Below the pieces are notes generated by a model, which ran no database searches, was not told where the DNA came from, and saw only the letters and a list, made by a program, of their open reading frames with translations. Shown here one piece after another: positions 17,831 through 27,853 of a stretch of DNA of 64,000 bases. The stretch is taken from NCBI RefSeq assembly GCF_002949795.1, contig NZ_CP026692.1:4758545-4822544 (forward strand), in the 5' to 3' direction. Origin of the DNA: Nostoc sp. 'Lobaria pulmonaria (5183) cyanobiont' (GTDB lineage Bacteria > Cyanobacteriota > Cyanobacteriia > Cyanobacteriales > Nostocaceae). Position 1 is the stretch's first letter. Every line of letters starts with the position of its first letter. A program made the position numbers and the translations under genes.

Positions 17831-20065
17831 ATGTCCCATCCTCTCTACATTGCTTTTATCTGGCATCAACATCAGCCGCTGTACAAATCTCCTGGCAGCG
17901 GCGTTTCGCTATCTCCCACTCAGCAGTACCGTCTCCCTTGGGTACGTTTACATGGGACTAAAGATTATTTGGATTTAGTATTGCTTTTAGAGCGATATCC
18001 TAAGTTACACCAAACGGTGAATTTAGTACCATCGCTGATATTACAACTCGAAGATTATATTGCTGGCACTGCTTTTGACCCTTATCTCACAGCCAGTTTG
18101 ACACCAGATGAACAACTCACCTACCAACAGCGCGAATTTATTATCCAACACTTTTTTGATGCCAATCACCATACCCTGATCGATCCTCATCCCCGCTATG
18201 CCGAGTTGTACCAGCAAAGGCAGGAAAAAGGGCAAGCTTGGTGTTTAGCAAATTGGGAATTGCCAGATTATGGTGATTTGCTAGCTTGGCACAATTTGGC
18301 TTGGATCGATCCGCTATTTTGGGATGACCCAGAAATTGCTGCTTGGTTAAAACAGGGTCGGAATTTTACTTTAAGCGATCGCCAGCGCATTTATTCCAAA
18401 CAGCGAGAAATCTTGAGCCGGATTATTCCCCAACATCGGAAAATGCAGGAGGCGGGGCAGCTAGAAGTTACCACCACGCCTTACACCCACCCGATTTTGC
18501 CGTTGCTAGCTGATACTAACTGTGGTCGGGTAGCTGTGCCCAATATGACACTACCTAAGCAACGCTTTCAGTGGGCAGAAGATATTCCCCGCCACTTACG
18601 AAAAGCTTGGGACCTTTATAAAGACCGCTTTGGACAGATACCTCGTGGTTTGTGGCCATCGGAACAGTCAGTAAGTCCACAGATACTTCCAGATATTATT
18701 AACCAAGGATTTAAGTGGATATGCTCAGATGAAGCCGTCTTAGGGTGGACGCTGAAACACTTTTTTCATCGGGATGGGGCGGGGAATGTGGAACAACCAG
18801 AACTGCTGTATCAGCCCTATCGCCTGCAAACCGCAGAGGGTGATTTATCAATTGTGTTTCGTGACCACAGATTATCAGATTTGATTGGCTTTACTTATAG
18901 TGCAATGCCTGCAAAAAAGGCAGCAGCAGATTTAGTGGGACATTTGCAAGCGATCGCTAAAATGCAAAGAGATAGTCATAGCGAACAACCTTGGCTAGTT
19001 ACCATCGCCTTGGATGGGGAGAATTGCTGGGAATTTTATCCCCAAGATGGCAAACCCTTTCTAGAAGCTTTGTATCAAAGTCTGAGCGATGAACCTCGCC
19101 TCAAACTCGTCACCGTCTCCGAATTTCTCGAAGAATTTCCAGCCACAGCCACCATTCCTGGAGGACAACTACATAGTGGTTCTTGGGTAGATGGCAGTTT
19201 CACCACTTGGATCGGCGATCCCGCCAAAAATCGTGCTTGGGATTATTTGACAGAAGCAAGAATTATGCTCGCAAGTCATCCCGAAGCGACAGAAGAAAAC
19301 AACCCCGAAGCGTGGGAAGCATTGTATGCCGCAGAGGGTTCCGACTGGTTCTGGTGGTTTGGTGCGGGACACTCCTCAAATCAGGATGCCATCTTTGACC
19401 GATTGTTTCGAGAACATCTGTTTGGTATTTACAAGGCATTAAATGAACCTGTACCGCCCTATCTCAAGCAACCAGTGGAAAACCACCAAGCACAGGGAAA
19501 CCACACTCCACAAGGGTTTATTCATCCCGTGATTGATGGTAGGGGTGATGAACAAGACTGGGACAAAGCTGGACGCATAGAAATCGGCGGGGCGCGGGGA
19601 ACGATGCACAATAGCAGCGTCATCCAGCGACTTTGGTATGGGGTGGATCACCTGAATTTCTATTTACGGCTGGACTTTAAAAGTGGGGCTGCACCAGGGC
19701 AGGATTTGCCAACAGAGTTGAATTTGCTGTGGTTCTATCCAGAAAAAACAATGGTCAATAGTCCAGTACCCTTGGCAGATGTACCAGATGCAGCCCCACT
19801 TAATTACCTTTTTCACCATCTTTTAGAAGTTAACTTGCTGACGCAATCGATTCAGTTTCGAGAAGCTGGAGACAATTCTCAATGGTATCCCCGTTTCAGT
19901 CGCGCTCAAGTAGCTTTAAATAGTTGTTTAGAGTTGGCAGTGCCGTGGGCAGACTTGCAAGTTCCGCCAGATTATCCTCTACGTCTGATTTTGGTGCTTG
20001 CAGATGAAGGGCGTTTTTCCAACTATTTGCCAGAAAATGCTTTGATTCCCATTGAGGTGCCTTAG
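17831..20065 (+). CDS. Glycoside hydrolase family 57 protein
   Basis: A 744-residue protein. The N-terminal GH57 catalytic domain begins YIAFIWHQHQPLYKSPGSG, with the family HQHQP motif at about residues 11-15. It continues with LPWVRLHGTKDYLDLVLLL, TTPYTHPILPLLADT and GLWPSEQSVSPQILPDII, which contains the probable nucleophile region. WICSDEAVLGW follows. A C-terminal beta-rich domain (from about residue 570, VIDGRGDEQDWDKAGRIEIG) may bind carbohydrate. GH57 enzymes are retaining amylases, amylopullulanases or branching enzymes; this one probably acts on glycogen. There is no signal peptide. An alpha-amylase gene lies 1.4 kb downstream. Confidence 0.9.
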   Translation: MSHPLYIAFIWHQHQPLYKSPGSGVSLSPTQQYRLPWVRLHGTKDYLDLVLLLERYPKLHQTVNLVPSLILQLEDYIAGTAFDPYLTASLTPDEQLTYQQREFIIQHFFDANHHTLIDPHPRYAELYQQRQEKGQAWCLANWELPDYGDLLAWHNLAWIDPLFWDDPEIAAWLKQGRNFTLSDRQRIYSKQREILSRIIPQHRKMQEAGQLEVTTTPYTHPILPLLADTNCGRVAVPNMTLPKQRFQWAEDIPRHLRKAWDLYKDRFGQIPRGLWPSEQSVSPQILPDIINQGFKWICSDEAVLGWTLKHFFHRDGAGNVEQPELLYQPYRLQTAEGDLSIVFRDHRLSDLIGFTYSAMPAKKAAADLVGHLQAIAKMQRDSHSEQPWLVTIALDGENCWEFYPQDGKPFLEALYQSLSDEPRLKLVTVSEFLEEFPATATIPGGQLHSGSWVDGSFTTWIGDPAKNRAWDYLTEARIMLASHPEATEENNPEAWEALYAAEGSDWFWWFGAGHSSNQDAIFDRLFREHLFGIYKALNEPVPPYLKQPVENHQAQGNHTPQGFIHPVIDGRGDEQDWDKAGRIEIGGARGTMHNSSVIQRLWYGVDHLNFYLRLDFKSGAAPGQDLPTELNLLWFYPEKTMVNSPVPLADVPDAAPLNYLFHHLLEVNLLTQSIQFREAGDNSQWYPRFSRAQVALNSCLELAVPWADLQVPPDYPLRLILVLADEGRFSNYLPENALIPIEVP

Positions 20066-20702
20066 AACTCAATACCTTTGGTTTTACGAAATACCGATTA
20101 GGGGTGTACAGATGTTGTACGTCCCTAAAGATTACGTGAGTTCGACAAGTCTTATTTGACCTCACCCCCAGATCCTCTCCGAGACGGAGAGGGGAGAAAA
20201 AAGCTGAATTTTTAGCTCCTCCCTTTCCGTTTCCCAGAGCCAGGCTAGGAGGGAGAGGTTCATCGAACTCATGTTTAATTAAAGACTTCCAGAAAATAAA
20301 TTATCCAATTTTCTCAGATAATATTTTTCTTTCTCCCCCTGCGCCCTGCTCCCTGCCCCCCTGCTTACACAGCGATGGGATATTTTTTTAGTTGGAAGTC
20401 CCTTAGGACTTACGCATCGTACATAAGTACTATACGTAATTTGGGTATTTCAGCCATGTTTAGCACCCAGCGATGTCTACGACAGTCTACAGCTACACAA
20501 ATATGGGAATAAATCGGGGTTATAGAAAACGCCTGAAACAACCAAAACACATGGTCCATATTATGGTTAATTTGTCCAGTCCGTAAGTCGTATATTTTTA
20601 ATCGAGCAGTATTAGGATGCGATCGCCTGCGGTGGGGTAAAACGCTATCCTCGGTGGAAGATAAGCAATAATCGAATAACATCCAGATTCAGGACTTGGT
20701 GC
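20066..20702. other. Repeat-rich intergenic region
   Basis: It contains an imperfect inverted repeat of the CCTCACCCC / GAGGGAGAGG type (about 20158-20262). A 90-codon minus-strand frame at 20410-20682 has no recognisable content and abuts the next promoter. A C-rich simple stretch is at 20330-20366. No gene is supported. Confidence 0.5.
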
Positions 20703-21329
20703 ATGACCTATAACGCAGACGACACAGCCAACAGATACTTCAGATCAGATGCTAACAAACCCAAAGAGAAAGCTTCTCGAAATCAAGTGATCACGGCTCC
20801 ATTACCAGACCCGATTGCAAAAAATATTGAAGCGATTATTTCACTTCATACTCAGGAAGTTCGAGATATTCCCGTCCACCAGCGGATACTAGAAGCGATC
20901 GCTACATTCTTTGGGCGATCGATATTTCTGTATAGTTTGCTAGTCATACTGGCTATCTGGATTTTTAGCAGTTTTTTCGATCGCTTTTTGCCATTCAATC
21001 TGCCCTCGTTTAGCTGGTCAGGTCAAGGCTTAGACGCAGCTGCATTGGTGATCTCAACCGGAGTACTGGTACGACAAACTCGCCAAGAAAACTTTGCCGA
21101 ACAACGGGCGCAATTGATGCTGCAACTGAACCTGCTCTCCGAGCAAAAAATTGCCAAGATTATTGCTCTATTAGAAGAACTCCGTACCGATTTGCCTAAT
21201 GTGATAAATCGGCATGATTTGGAAGCTGAATTGATGCAGGAACCGACTGACCCAATCGCGGTATTGTCAGCACTCCAGAAAAACTTAGCTGAAGAGCTGT
21301 CATCCACAGAAGAAAACAATATAAGTTGA
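20703..21329 (+). CDS. DUF1003 family membrane protein
   Basis: A 208-residue protein. After a soluble N-terminus it has two hydrophobic segments at about residues 78-97 (SIFLYSLLVILAIWIFSSFF) and 110-122. These are followed by VLVRQTRQENFAEQRAQLML and LNLLSEQKIAKIIALLEEL, the conserved block of DUF1003. The C-terminus is acidic and cytoplasmic. The family function is unknown. It is followed 113 bases later by an alpha-amylase gene on the same strand. Confidence 0.85.
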   Translation: MTYNADDTANRYFRSDANKPKEKASRNQVITAPLPDPIAKNIEAIISLHTQEVRDIPVHQRILEAIATFFGRSIFLYSLLVILAIWIFSSFFDRFLPFNLPSFSWSGQGLDAAALVISTGVLVRQTRQENFAEQRAQLMLQLNLLSEQKIAKIIALLEELRTDLPNVINRHDLEAELMQEPTDPIAVLSALQKNLAEELSSTEENNIS

Positions 21330-21442
21330 TCGCAGTTTTTTAGTGGATTTTTGTTTCTATTGAAAGACAAAAAAGAAAACTTCAAGTATAGTCTTTGTGT
21401 TGTAAATCACAATTTATCGGAAATTTTACTACAGGAATACAC

Positions 21443-22921
21443 ATGGCTCAACTGAATGGTGTAATGATGCAGTACTTCCATTGGTATATCCCTCCAGATG
21501 GAAATCTTTGGAATGAATTCAAAGATAAAGTCAAAGAGTTAGCTGATGCAGGTGTTACATCTGTTTGGCTACCCCCGGCTTATAAAGGAACAGGGGGTGG
21601 CTACGATGTCGGCTACGGGGTCTACGATATGTACGATCTAGGCGAGTTTGACCAGAAAGGCTCGGTTCGGACAAAGTACGGCACAAAAGACGAGTATATC
21701 GCTGCTGTTAAGGCTGCAAAAGCTGCTGGTATTCGAGTGTATGCTGATGTTGTCCTTAACCACAAGTTAGGTGCAGACAAAGAAGAAGAGGTGGAAGCAA
21801 CGCCTTATAATCCAGACGATCGTCACCAGCCCATCGGTGAGATGCAGACGATTAAAGTGTGGACTCACTTTACCTTTCCAGGTCGTCAAGGCAAATACTC
21901 CGACATGGAATGGCACTGGTGGCACTTCGACGCAGTTGATTACAACGTTTACAACGAAGGTGAAAACGCAGTTTATCTGTTCAAAGATAAACATTTTGAC
22001 GATAACGTTGACCTGGAAAAAGGCGCTTTCGACTATCTCATGGGATGCGATCTGGATATGGAGAGTCTAGAGGTGCGCGAGGAGTTGAATCGCTGGGGTG
22101 AGTGGTTTGTAGAAACCACTGATATAGATGGCTTTCGTTTTGATGCCGTTAAACACGTTAGAGCTGGCTTTTTCCCAGAATGGCTGATTCACTGTCGCCA
22201 AAAGGCAGGTCGCGATCTCTTTGCCGTTGGTGAATATTGGTCTTATGAAGTTGAAGCGCTCCACCATTTCCTTAACATCACCGATGGGAATGTGATGTTG
22301 TTTGATGCGCCATTGCACTATAACTTTAGCGCTGCCAGCACCCAAGGCAATGACTACGATATGCGGCAGATATTTGATAACACTTTGGTGCAACAACAAC
22401 CTACTTTAGCCGTCACCTTAGTAGAGAATCATGATTCTCAACCCTTGCAGTCGTTGGAGTCTGTAGTAGAAAGCTGGTTTAAACCGTTGGCTTATGCGTT
22501 AATCCTACTGCGAAGTGAGGGTTATCCCTGTATTTTCTATGCCGATTACTATGGTGCTAATTACAAGGATAAGGGCCCAGATGGCAATGAGTATGAGATT
22601 TGGCTCGATAGTCATCAATGGATAATTGATAAATTTTTGCACGCTCGTCAAACTTATGCCTATGGCGAGCAATACGATTATTTCGACCACGCTAATACAA
22701 TCGGCTGGACACGCTTAGGAGATGAAGAACATCCTGGCGGTATTGCAGTTGTTCTGAGTAATGGAGGAGAGGGGACTAAGTGGATGGAAGTTGGGCAACC
22801 CAACACCACTTACATTGACATCACTGAACATATCAGCGAACCTGTCACAACGAATGATCAGGGCTGGGCTGATTTTCGCTGCAATGCTGGTTCTGTTTCT
22901 GTGTGGGTTCCACAGTCGTAG
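21443..22921 (+). CDS. Cytoplasmic alpha-amylase (GH13)
   Basis: The start at 21443 gives 492 residues beginning MAQLNGVMMQYFHWYIPPDG, with AGGA six bases upstream. An earlier in-frame ATG at 21395 only adds a poor 16-residue extension. All four GH13 regions are present: VYADVVLNHK (I), DGFRFDAVKH with the nucleophile Asp (II), FAVGEYW with the acid/base Glu (III) and TLVENHDSQP (IV). No signal peptide is seen, so it should be a liquefying-type amylase acting on internal glycogen. It resembles the subfamily of bacterial cytoplasmic amylases. Confidence 0.93.
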   Translation: MAQLNGVMMQYFHWYIPPDGNLWNEFKDKVKELADAGVTSVWLPPAYKGTGGGYDVGYGVYDMYDLGEFDQKGSVRTKYGTKDEYIAAVKAAKAAGIRVYADVVLNHKLGADKEEEVEATPYNPDDRHQPIGEMQTIKVWTHFTFPGRQGKYSDMEWHWWHFDAVDYNVYNEGENAVYLFKDKHFDDNVDLEKGAFDYLMGCDLDMESLEVREELNRWGEWFVETTDIDGFRFDAVKHVRAGFFPEWLIHCRQKAGRDLFAVGEYWSYEVEALHHFLNITDGNVMLFDAPLHYNFSAASTQGNDYDMRQIFDNTLVQQQPTLAVTLVENHDSQPLQSLESVVESWFKPLAYALILLRSEGYPCIFYADYYGANYKDKGPDGNEYEIWLDSHQWIIDKFLHARQTYAYGEQYDYFDHANTIGWTRLGDEEHPGGIAVVLSNGGEGTKWMEVGQPNTTYIDITEHISEPVTTNDQGWADFRCNAGSVSVWVPQS

Positions 22922-23453
22922 TCGGGGTTTTAGTAGCATTCATGCAGAAAGATTACTAACAAAGGCAGAGGGTAGGAGGCACAAGGATACACTCTGCCCT
23001 CTGCCCACGACTGAAAGGAGTAAGGGTATGAATCCCCTTCATTAAACCTTGTCAGCGATTCTGCTAACTGCTGAAAATGGGTATTGTGTACGAACCAGCC
23101 TCTGCGGCGATCGCCTTTTTGATATGTGCAATTCATTAATAAGCGCAAGCTATAGCTTCTCCTTGATAAAACATTCAATTCCGCACCCTTAAAGTTTTGT
23201 TATGCAATCATTTAAGTTAATTTTCACGGCTTTGTTCCGTAGGTGTTTCACTTATCAGTCACCATTTATAAGCAAAACCATTATTATTACTCAACATCAA
23301 TGACAATTTAATATGATTACCAGTAGTACAAGCACTAGCAATTGGTGTTATTGATTCAACCAATTCACTAAACCAACTAAACCATAAGTCAGTGTCTGAA
23401 ACGGTAAAATGGCAAATACTTAAGGTTGAAAGCTTTGCACTGTATACATTCAA
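22922..23453. other. Intergenic region between alpha-amylase and tRNA-Ser
   Basis: No gene is supported. GGCAGAGG near 22964 and CCTCTGCC near 22999 form an inverted repeat without a T run. The rest is AT-rich unique sequence. Confidence 0.5.
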
Positions 23454-23538
23454 CGGAGAGGGAGGGATTCGAACCCTCGTTAAGTTTCCCTAAACAGACT
23501 TTCCAGGTCTGCGCCTTAAACCGCTCGGCCACCTCTCC
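23454..23538 (-). tRNA. trnS-GGA: tRNA-Ser(GGA)
   Basis: The reverse strand folds as a class II tRNA of 85 bases. The acceptor stem GGAGAGG pairs with CCTCTCC, the discriminator is G, and the D arm follows TGGCCGAGCGG. The anticodon stem CAGAC/GTCTG encloses the loop CTGGAAA with anticodon GGA. A long variable arm (TTTAGGGAAACTTAAC region) and the T arm GAGGGTTCGAATCCCTC complete it. It reads UCC/UCU serine codons. The 3' CCA is not encoded. Confidence 0.97.
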
Positions 23539-23644
23539 AGGTGCCACAAGTTACGATTCTACTATAAAATCCCAGTAAATGCAAAGATAAAGAAAGATAT
23601 TCTAGATTGAATTTGATAGCCCTAATCCTAAAACACAAATCCAG

Positions 23645-24013
23645 ATGTCCCGTACATACACAATTAAAGTTCGCGATCGCGCTACTGGCAAAACATACAC
23701 CCTACAAGTGCCAGAAGACCGCTACATCCTGCACACTGGCGAAAAACAAGGTGTGGAACTACCGTTTTCCTGCCGCAACGGGGCTTGTACTGCTTGTGCT
23801 GTGAGAGTGTTATCAGGAGAAATTTACCAACCAGAGGCGATCGGCTTGTCGCCAGATTTACGTCGCCAAGGTTATGCCTTGTTGTGTGTGAGTTACCCCC
23901 GTTCTGACTTGGAAGTGGAAACACAAGATGAAGATGAAGTCTACGAACTCCAGTTTGGACGCTATTTTGCTAAGGGAAGAATTAAAGCGGGTTTACCCTT
24001 AGATGAGGAATAA
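23645..24013 (+). CDS. 2Fe-2S ferredoxin
   Basis: A 122-residue plant-type ferredoxin. The cluster ligands are three cysteines in SCRNGACTACAVRVLSG and a fourth in YALLCVSYPRSD. It has a C-terminal extension (EVYELQFGRYFAKGRIKAGL) beyond the usual 97 residues of PetF, so it belongs to the longer, specialised cyanobacterial ferredoxins and not to the main photosynthetic one. Its stop overlaps the next gene by 11 bases, so the two are translationally coupled. The electron partner is not evident. Confidence 0.93.
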   Translation: MSRTYTIKVRDRATGKTYTLQVPEDRYILHTGEKQGVELPFSCRNGACTACAVRVLSGEIYQPEAIGLSPDLRRQGYALLCVSYPRSDLEVETQDEDEVYELQFGRYFAKGRIKAGLPLDEE

Positions 24014-24584
24014 ACAATTCAAAATCACCAAATTTCTGATGCCTATGCGTCTTGGTGAGAGGGTGCGAAAAATAGCTATTTTGGCTTGCTTATTACTCTT
24101 GGTGAGTTGCCAAGGTAAAAACCAACTGCCAAACAATCAGGCTCAGGTGAAAGTAGCGCGGGTAGTTAGTGGGCAAAGTTTGGAAGTTTTAGGCATGGCT
24201 GAAGAACCAAATTTGATTTCTCAAGTGCGGTTAGTGGGTATTGATGCACCAGATTTACGACAGCGCCCTTGGGGGGAAGCAGCAAAAGAACAGTTAGATA
24301 ATCTAATTGGTGGTGTAGAACAATCGGTAACGCTGGAGTTTGATTTAGAAGCAAAAGACAAAATTGGGCGAACTCTAGCTTATGTGTGGAAAAATAAGGT
24401 GTTATTGAATGAAGAATTAGTCAAACAAGGGAATGCAATGTTTGTAGGGCGATCGCCTAACCATAAGTATGACCTGCGTTTAGAACGTGCCCAACAATGG
24501 GCTAGACTCATGGGGCAAGGAATCTGGAACCCAGAAAAACCGATGCGCCTCACTCCCGCAGAGTTTCGCCGCCAAAATCTTTAA
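24003..24584 (+). CDS. Thermonuclease-like (SNase) lipoprotein
   Basis: A 193-residue protein with a hydrophobic segment and lipobox, IAILACLLLLVSCQ, suggesting lipid anchoring at a cysteine near residue 36. Residues about 48-180 form an SNase-like OB domain: VKVARVVSGQSLEVLG, VRLVGIDAPDLRQRPWGEAA, KDKIGRTLAYVW and NEELVKQGNAMF. The active-site arginine/aspartate/glutamate pattern is partly visible (R-L-V-G-I-D-A-P and D-K-I-G-R). Starts at 24039 or 24045 are also possible. It overlaps the ferredoxin gene by 11 bases. It would degrade nucleic acids outside the cytoplasm. Confidence 0.88.
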   Translation: MRNKQFKITKFLMPMRLGERVRKIAILACLLLLVSCQGKNQLPNNQAQVKVARVVSGQSLEVLGMAEEPNLISQVRLVGIDAPDLRQRPWGEAAKEQLDNLIGGVEQSVTLEFDLEAKDKIGRTLAYVWKNKVLLNEELVKQGNAMFVGRSPNHKYDLRLERAQQWARLMGQGIWNPEKPMRLTPAEFRRQNL

Positions 24585-24587
24585 TTA

Positions 24588-24750
24588 GTGCTGAGTGCTG
24601 AGTGCTGAGGGGGAAAGTGGGGGAGTGAGGAAGTGAAGGAGAAGAATTAATAACCAATGCCCAATACTTCGGCAACTCTTGGAGACGCTACGCGAACGCT
24701 CAGTACAAGTGCCCAATGACAAATGACCAATGACAAATGACAAATGACTA
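24588..24750. repeat. Cluster of simple repeats before the inositol phosphatase gene
   Basis: Three repeat types are packed together: GTGCTGA tandem copies (about 24588-24609), a short palindromic dispersed repeat containing GGAGACGCTACGCGAACGCT (about 24680-24700), and a (AAATGAC)n heptamer array (24714-24750). The ATG of the next gene (24744) lies inside the last heptamer units. Confidence 0.85.
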
Positions 24751-25556
24751 ATCTACAAATTTTTCTCGATATTGCCACAGAAGCGGCCTTAGCTGCTGGT
24801 GGTATTTTGCAAGGTTACTTGGGTAAGTTAGAAGATGCAATTATTGAAAAAGGACGCCCTGGTGATTTAGTTACAGCTGCTGATAAAGCCTCAGAAGAGT
24901 TGATTTTAGAAATTTTGCGCCGCCACTTTCCCCAGCACTCGATCCTCGCTGAAGAATCAGGGAAATTAGGTAATCAACAGAATGAATATCTCTGGGCAAT
25001 AGATCCTCTAGATGGCACAACCAACTACGCCCATCAATACCCATTTTTTGCCGTTTCCATCGGGCTGTTAATTAATGGTGTTCCGCAAGTTGGTGTAATT
25101 TATGACCCATTTCATAATGAGTTATTCAGTGCTGCTGCTGGCTTGGGAGCAACGCGTAACCGTCAGCCCATCAAGGTTTCAGTCACATCTGAACTGAATA
25201 AAAGCCTACTAGTGACAGGATTTGCCTACGATCGCCGCGAAACCTCTGATAATAACTACGCAGAATTTAGTCACCTTACCCATCTGACCCAAGGAGTTAG
25301 ACGTAGCGGTTCGGCATCGCTAGATTTGGCTTATGTTGCCTGTGGGCGTGTCGATGGTTACTGGGAACGGGGACTTTCTCCTTGGGATATTGCCGCCGGG
25401 ATAATTTTGGTAAAAGAAGCCGGGGGTAATGTTACCGCCTACGATGGAACTGCCGTCAAAATTGAGTCAGGTAGAATTCTTGCCACAAATAGTTATATTC
25501 ACGACTCTATCAGTAACGAACTTTTACAGGTTCCACCACTGTCAGCCTGGGTATAG
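24744..25556 (+). CDS. suhB: Inositol monophosphatase family protein
   Basis: A 270-residue Mg-dependent, Li-sensitive phosphatase. Metal-binding motifs are ILAEESG (E-E), WAIDPLDGTTNYAH with the family D-P-(I/L)-D-G-T signature, and the C-terminal SPWDIAAGIILVKEAGG. GDLVTAADKASEELI marks the N-terminal helix. Members hydrolyse inositol-1-phosphate or related sugar phosphates. Which substrate applies here cannot be told. The start codon overlaps a 7-bp tandem repeat array, so upstream sequence is repeat-derived and no clear ribosome-binding site is visible. Confidence 0.9.
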   Translation: MTNLQIFLDIATEAALAAGGILQGYLGKLEDAIIEKGRPGDLVTAADKASEELILEILRRHFPQHSILAEESGKLGNQQNEYLWAIDPLDGTTNYAHQYPFFAVSIGLLINGVPQVGVIYDPFHNELFSAAAGLGATRNRQPIKVSVTSELNKSLLVTGFAYDRRETSDNNYAEFSHLTHLTQGVRRSGSASLDLAYVACGRVDGYWERGLSPWDIAAGIILVKEAGGNVTAYDGTAVKIESGRILATNSYIHDSISNELLQVPPLSAWV

Positions 25557-25629
25557 CAGATGGGGCTTTCCCTCAGACTTTGGGTAAACTAAAACCAATC
25601 TAACTGCTCCCTTGGTGCAAAAACTCTAT

Positions 25630-26577
25630 ATGTCTTTCAAAATAGATCGTGGACTATTTAAATATGATTTCATAGATCATCACGCAGTGTTGTGCGTTCC
25701 AGTTGATGCCGATGTCAAAGAGATTCGCAAACGCTATCTCCAAGTCGCCCGTCGTTTGCACCCAGACAGTAGTCTTACTGAAACTGCTGCTCAAAAACAT
25801 CTCGGTAATGAATTGTTATCAAAGCTGGTTAACCCAGCTTACGAAAAACTCTCTGGCGATCGCACTCGCACTGAATATATTCTAATTTTGTCGCAAATTG
25901 GCAAGCGTCTGGTACAAGAGTCTGCTTCGGTAACTCTAAACACTGGCTTGGCTAGACAGTTAGTTGAGGCAGCTAATATCGATCATTTTTATAAAACTGC
26001 GATCGCGAAACTAGCCCAAACCCAATATGATTCTTTAGAACAAGCGCAGCAAGTCATTGCCCAAGCTAGTGAGTTGAATTTAGTGTATTTAATGCGGAGT
26101 GCGGGTAAAGCATCCGCAGCGCCGCCACCACCTGCTCAACCCAAAGTCCAATCAGGTACACCTGAGCCAAATACACCAAAAAATACAGCACCAGCGCCAC
26201 CAAAAGAAGACTTGATTGTAGAACAGTATATTCGTCGCGCTCAATCTTTGATTGACAAAAACCAATTTGCCCAAGCCAAAGTAGAGTTGCAAGATGCCCT
26301 GAAGCTAGAACCGAAAAATAGTCGCTGTCATAGCTTAATTGCAATGGTATATTTGAAGCAAAATCAGCTAAAAATGGCTAAAATCCACTTTGACAATGCT
26401 CTGAAATTAGACCCCAGTGACGAAACGGCTCTGCAATGGAAACCTAAAATAGATAAGGCTTTAGGACAACAACCTAGCGATCAGAAGGTGACTTCATCCC
26501 CCAATAATGGAGATAAGCAACCAGAGAAATCTGGTAGTGGTTTGTTCGGTGGTTTGTTTGGTGGGAAGAAAAAATAA
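25630..26577 (+). CDS. J-domain and TPR protein
   Basis: The ATG at 25630 gives 315 residues; TTG (25612) or GTG (25615) just upstream are less likely starts. The N-terminal J domain contains the HPD tripeptide in VARRLHPDSSLTE, so it can stimulate a DnaK ATPase. A proline-rich linker (SAAPPPPAQPK) precedes a TPR block (IRRAQSLIDKNQFAQAKVEL, ALKLEPKNSRCHSLIAMVYL). The tail is SGSGLFGGLFGGKKK, a Gly/Phe-rich end. It overlaps hisZ by one base (TAATG), so the two genes are translationally coupled. Confidence 0.88.
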   Translation: MSFKIDRGLFKYDFIDHHAVLCVPVDADVKEIRKRYLQVARRLHPDSSLTETAAQKHLGNELLSKLVNPAYEKLSGDRTRTEYILILSQIGKRLVQESASVTLNTGLARQLVEAANIDHFYKTAIAKLAQTQYDSLEQAQQVIAQASELNLVYLMRSAGKASAAPPPPAQPKVQSGTPEPNTPKNTAPAPPKEDLIVEQYIRRAQSLIDKNQFAQAKVELQDALKLEPKNSRCHSLIAMVYLKQNQLKMAKIHFDNALKLDPSDETALQWKPKIDKALGQQPSDQKVTSSPNNGDKQPEKSGSGLFGGLFGGKKK

Positions 26578-27791
26578 TGGTGTATCAACCAGCAGCGGGA
26601 GCCAGGGATTTATTACCCTTGGATGTAGAGAAAAAACGCTGGATTGAAGATCGGTTACAGCAGGTGTTTGATCGTTGGGGATATCACAGGATTATCACCT
26701 CGACTTTAGAGCGCATGGATACCCTGATGGCGGGGGAAGCAATTCAGCGTCAGATGGTGATTCAACTACAACAAAATGGTGAAGATGATGAATTAGGGCT
26801 ACGTCCAGAATTAACAGCATCTATTGCTCGTACTGTTGTGACTCGGATGGCTGGTGTCACTTATCCACAAAGGTTGTATTACAACGCCAATGTGTTTCGC
26901 CGCACTTGGGAAAGTAGACACAATCGCCAACAAGAGTTTTATCAAGCTGGCGTGGAGTTGTTAGGTACTGGCGGATTGCTGGCGAATGCGGAAGTACTGC
27001 TGTTAGTAGCAGATTGTTTGGCAACATTGGGTTTGCAGGGATGGCATTTAATTTTAGGTGAGGCGGGAATTACCCGATCGCTCCTGAGTGCTTTTCCTGC
27101 TAATTTACAAGCTCAAGTTCGCAGTGCGATCGCTCATCTTGACCGCATCACCATAGATAATTTACCCCTGAGTGACAAACTGCGCGATCGCGCCCAAATC
27201 ATCCTGGATTTGCGCGGGTCAAGTGCAGATGTATTACAAAAAGTCAGTAGTTTGGATCTAGATGAAGAACAGCGAGAGGCAGTGAATAACCTCAAATCCC
27301 TAGTAGAATTACTAGAATCAGAGAAAAAAATTCCGTTAATCCTCGATCTGAGCCTGATCCAAACCATAGATTACTACACTGGTATCGTCTTTGAAGTTGT
27401 CAATGATACCGAATCCCAAGCCAGAGTTTTAGGGCGTGGTGGTCGCTATGACCAGCTTTTGGGGCTATATCATCCTCAAGGAGAAAACATTCCCGGAATT
27501 GGTTTTGGACTAAATATCGAAGATTTATACCAAGTTCTTTTATCTACTCAGCAATTACCACAAGAAACTCCAGCGAGTGACTGGTTGGTAGCACCAGAGA
27601 CAGCTAATGCTAACGCCGCTGCCTTTGTCTATGCCCAAAAACTCAGAAATTCTACTGATTTGGTGCGGGTAGAAATTGATTTGGGCGGAAGGGATGCAGA
27701 GGCGATTCGCCAATATGCAAGCGATCGCAGCATTGCCCAAATTGCTTGGATCAAAGCTGATGGCTCACCAACCATTGAATCATTGCGTTAA
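26577..27791 (+). CDS. hisZ: ATP phosphoribosyltransferase regulatory subunit
   Basis: A 404-residue HisRS-like protein without the anticodon-binding domain, as expected for HisZ. The class II motifs are GARDLLPLDVEKKRWIEDRL, LGLRPELTASIARTV, YNANVFRRTW and GRGGRYDQLLGLY. HisZ pairs with the short form of HisG to catalyse and regulate the first step of histidine synthesis. hisG is not in the window. The start overlaps the preceding J-domain gene. Confidence 0.93.
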   Translation: MVYQPAAGARDLLPLDVEKKRWIEDRLQQVFDRWGYHRIITSTLERMDTLMAGEAIQRQMVIQLQQNGEDDELGLRPELTASIARTVVTRMAGVTYPQRLYYNANVFRRTWESRHNRQQEFYQAGVELLGTGGLLANAEVLLLVADCLATLGLQGWHLILGEAGITRSLLSAFPANLQAQVRSAIAHLDRITIDNLPLSDKLRDRAQIILDLRGSSADVLQKVSSLDLDEEQREAVNNLKSLVELLESEKKIPLILDLSLIQTIDYYTGIVFEVVNDTESQARVLGRGGRYDQLLGLYHPQGENIPGIGFGLNIEDLYQVLLSTQQLPQETPASDWLVAPETANANAAAFVYAQKLRNSTDLVRVEIDLGGRDAEAIRQYASDRSIAQIAWIKADGSPTIESLR

Positions 27792-27853
27792 GTGAGTTGG
27801 GGATTGGACATGGGGCATTGCTTTATCTGCCCTACTCTCCACTCCCCCCAGAT

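Noticed and set aside
20410-20682. 90-codon minus-strand frame upstream of the DUF1003 gene
   Set aside because: Unrecognised, rich in rare-looking residue order, and occupies the probable promoter of the next gene.
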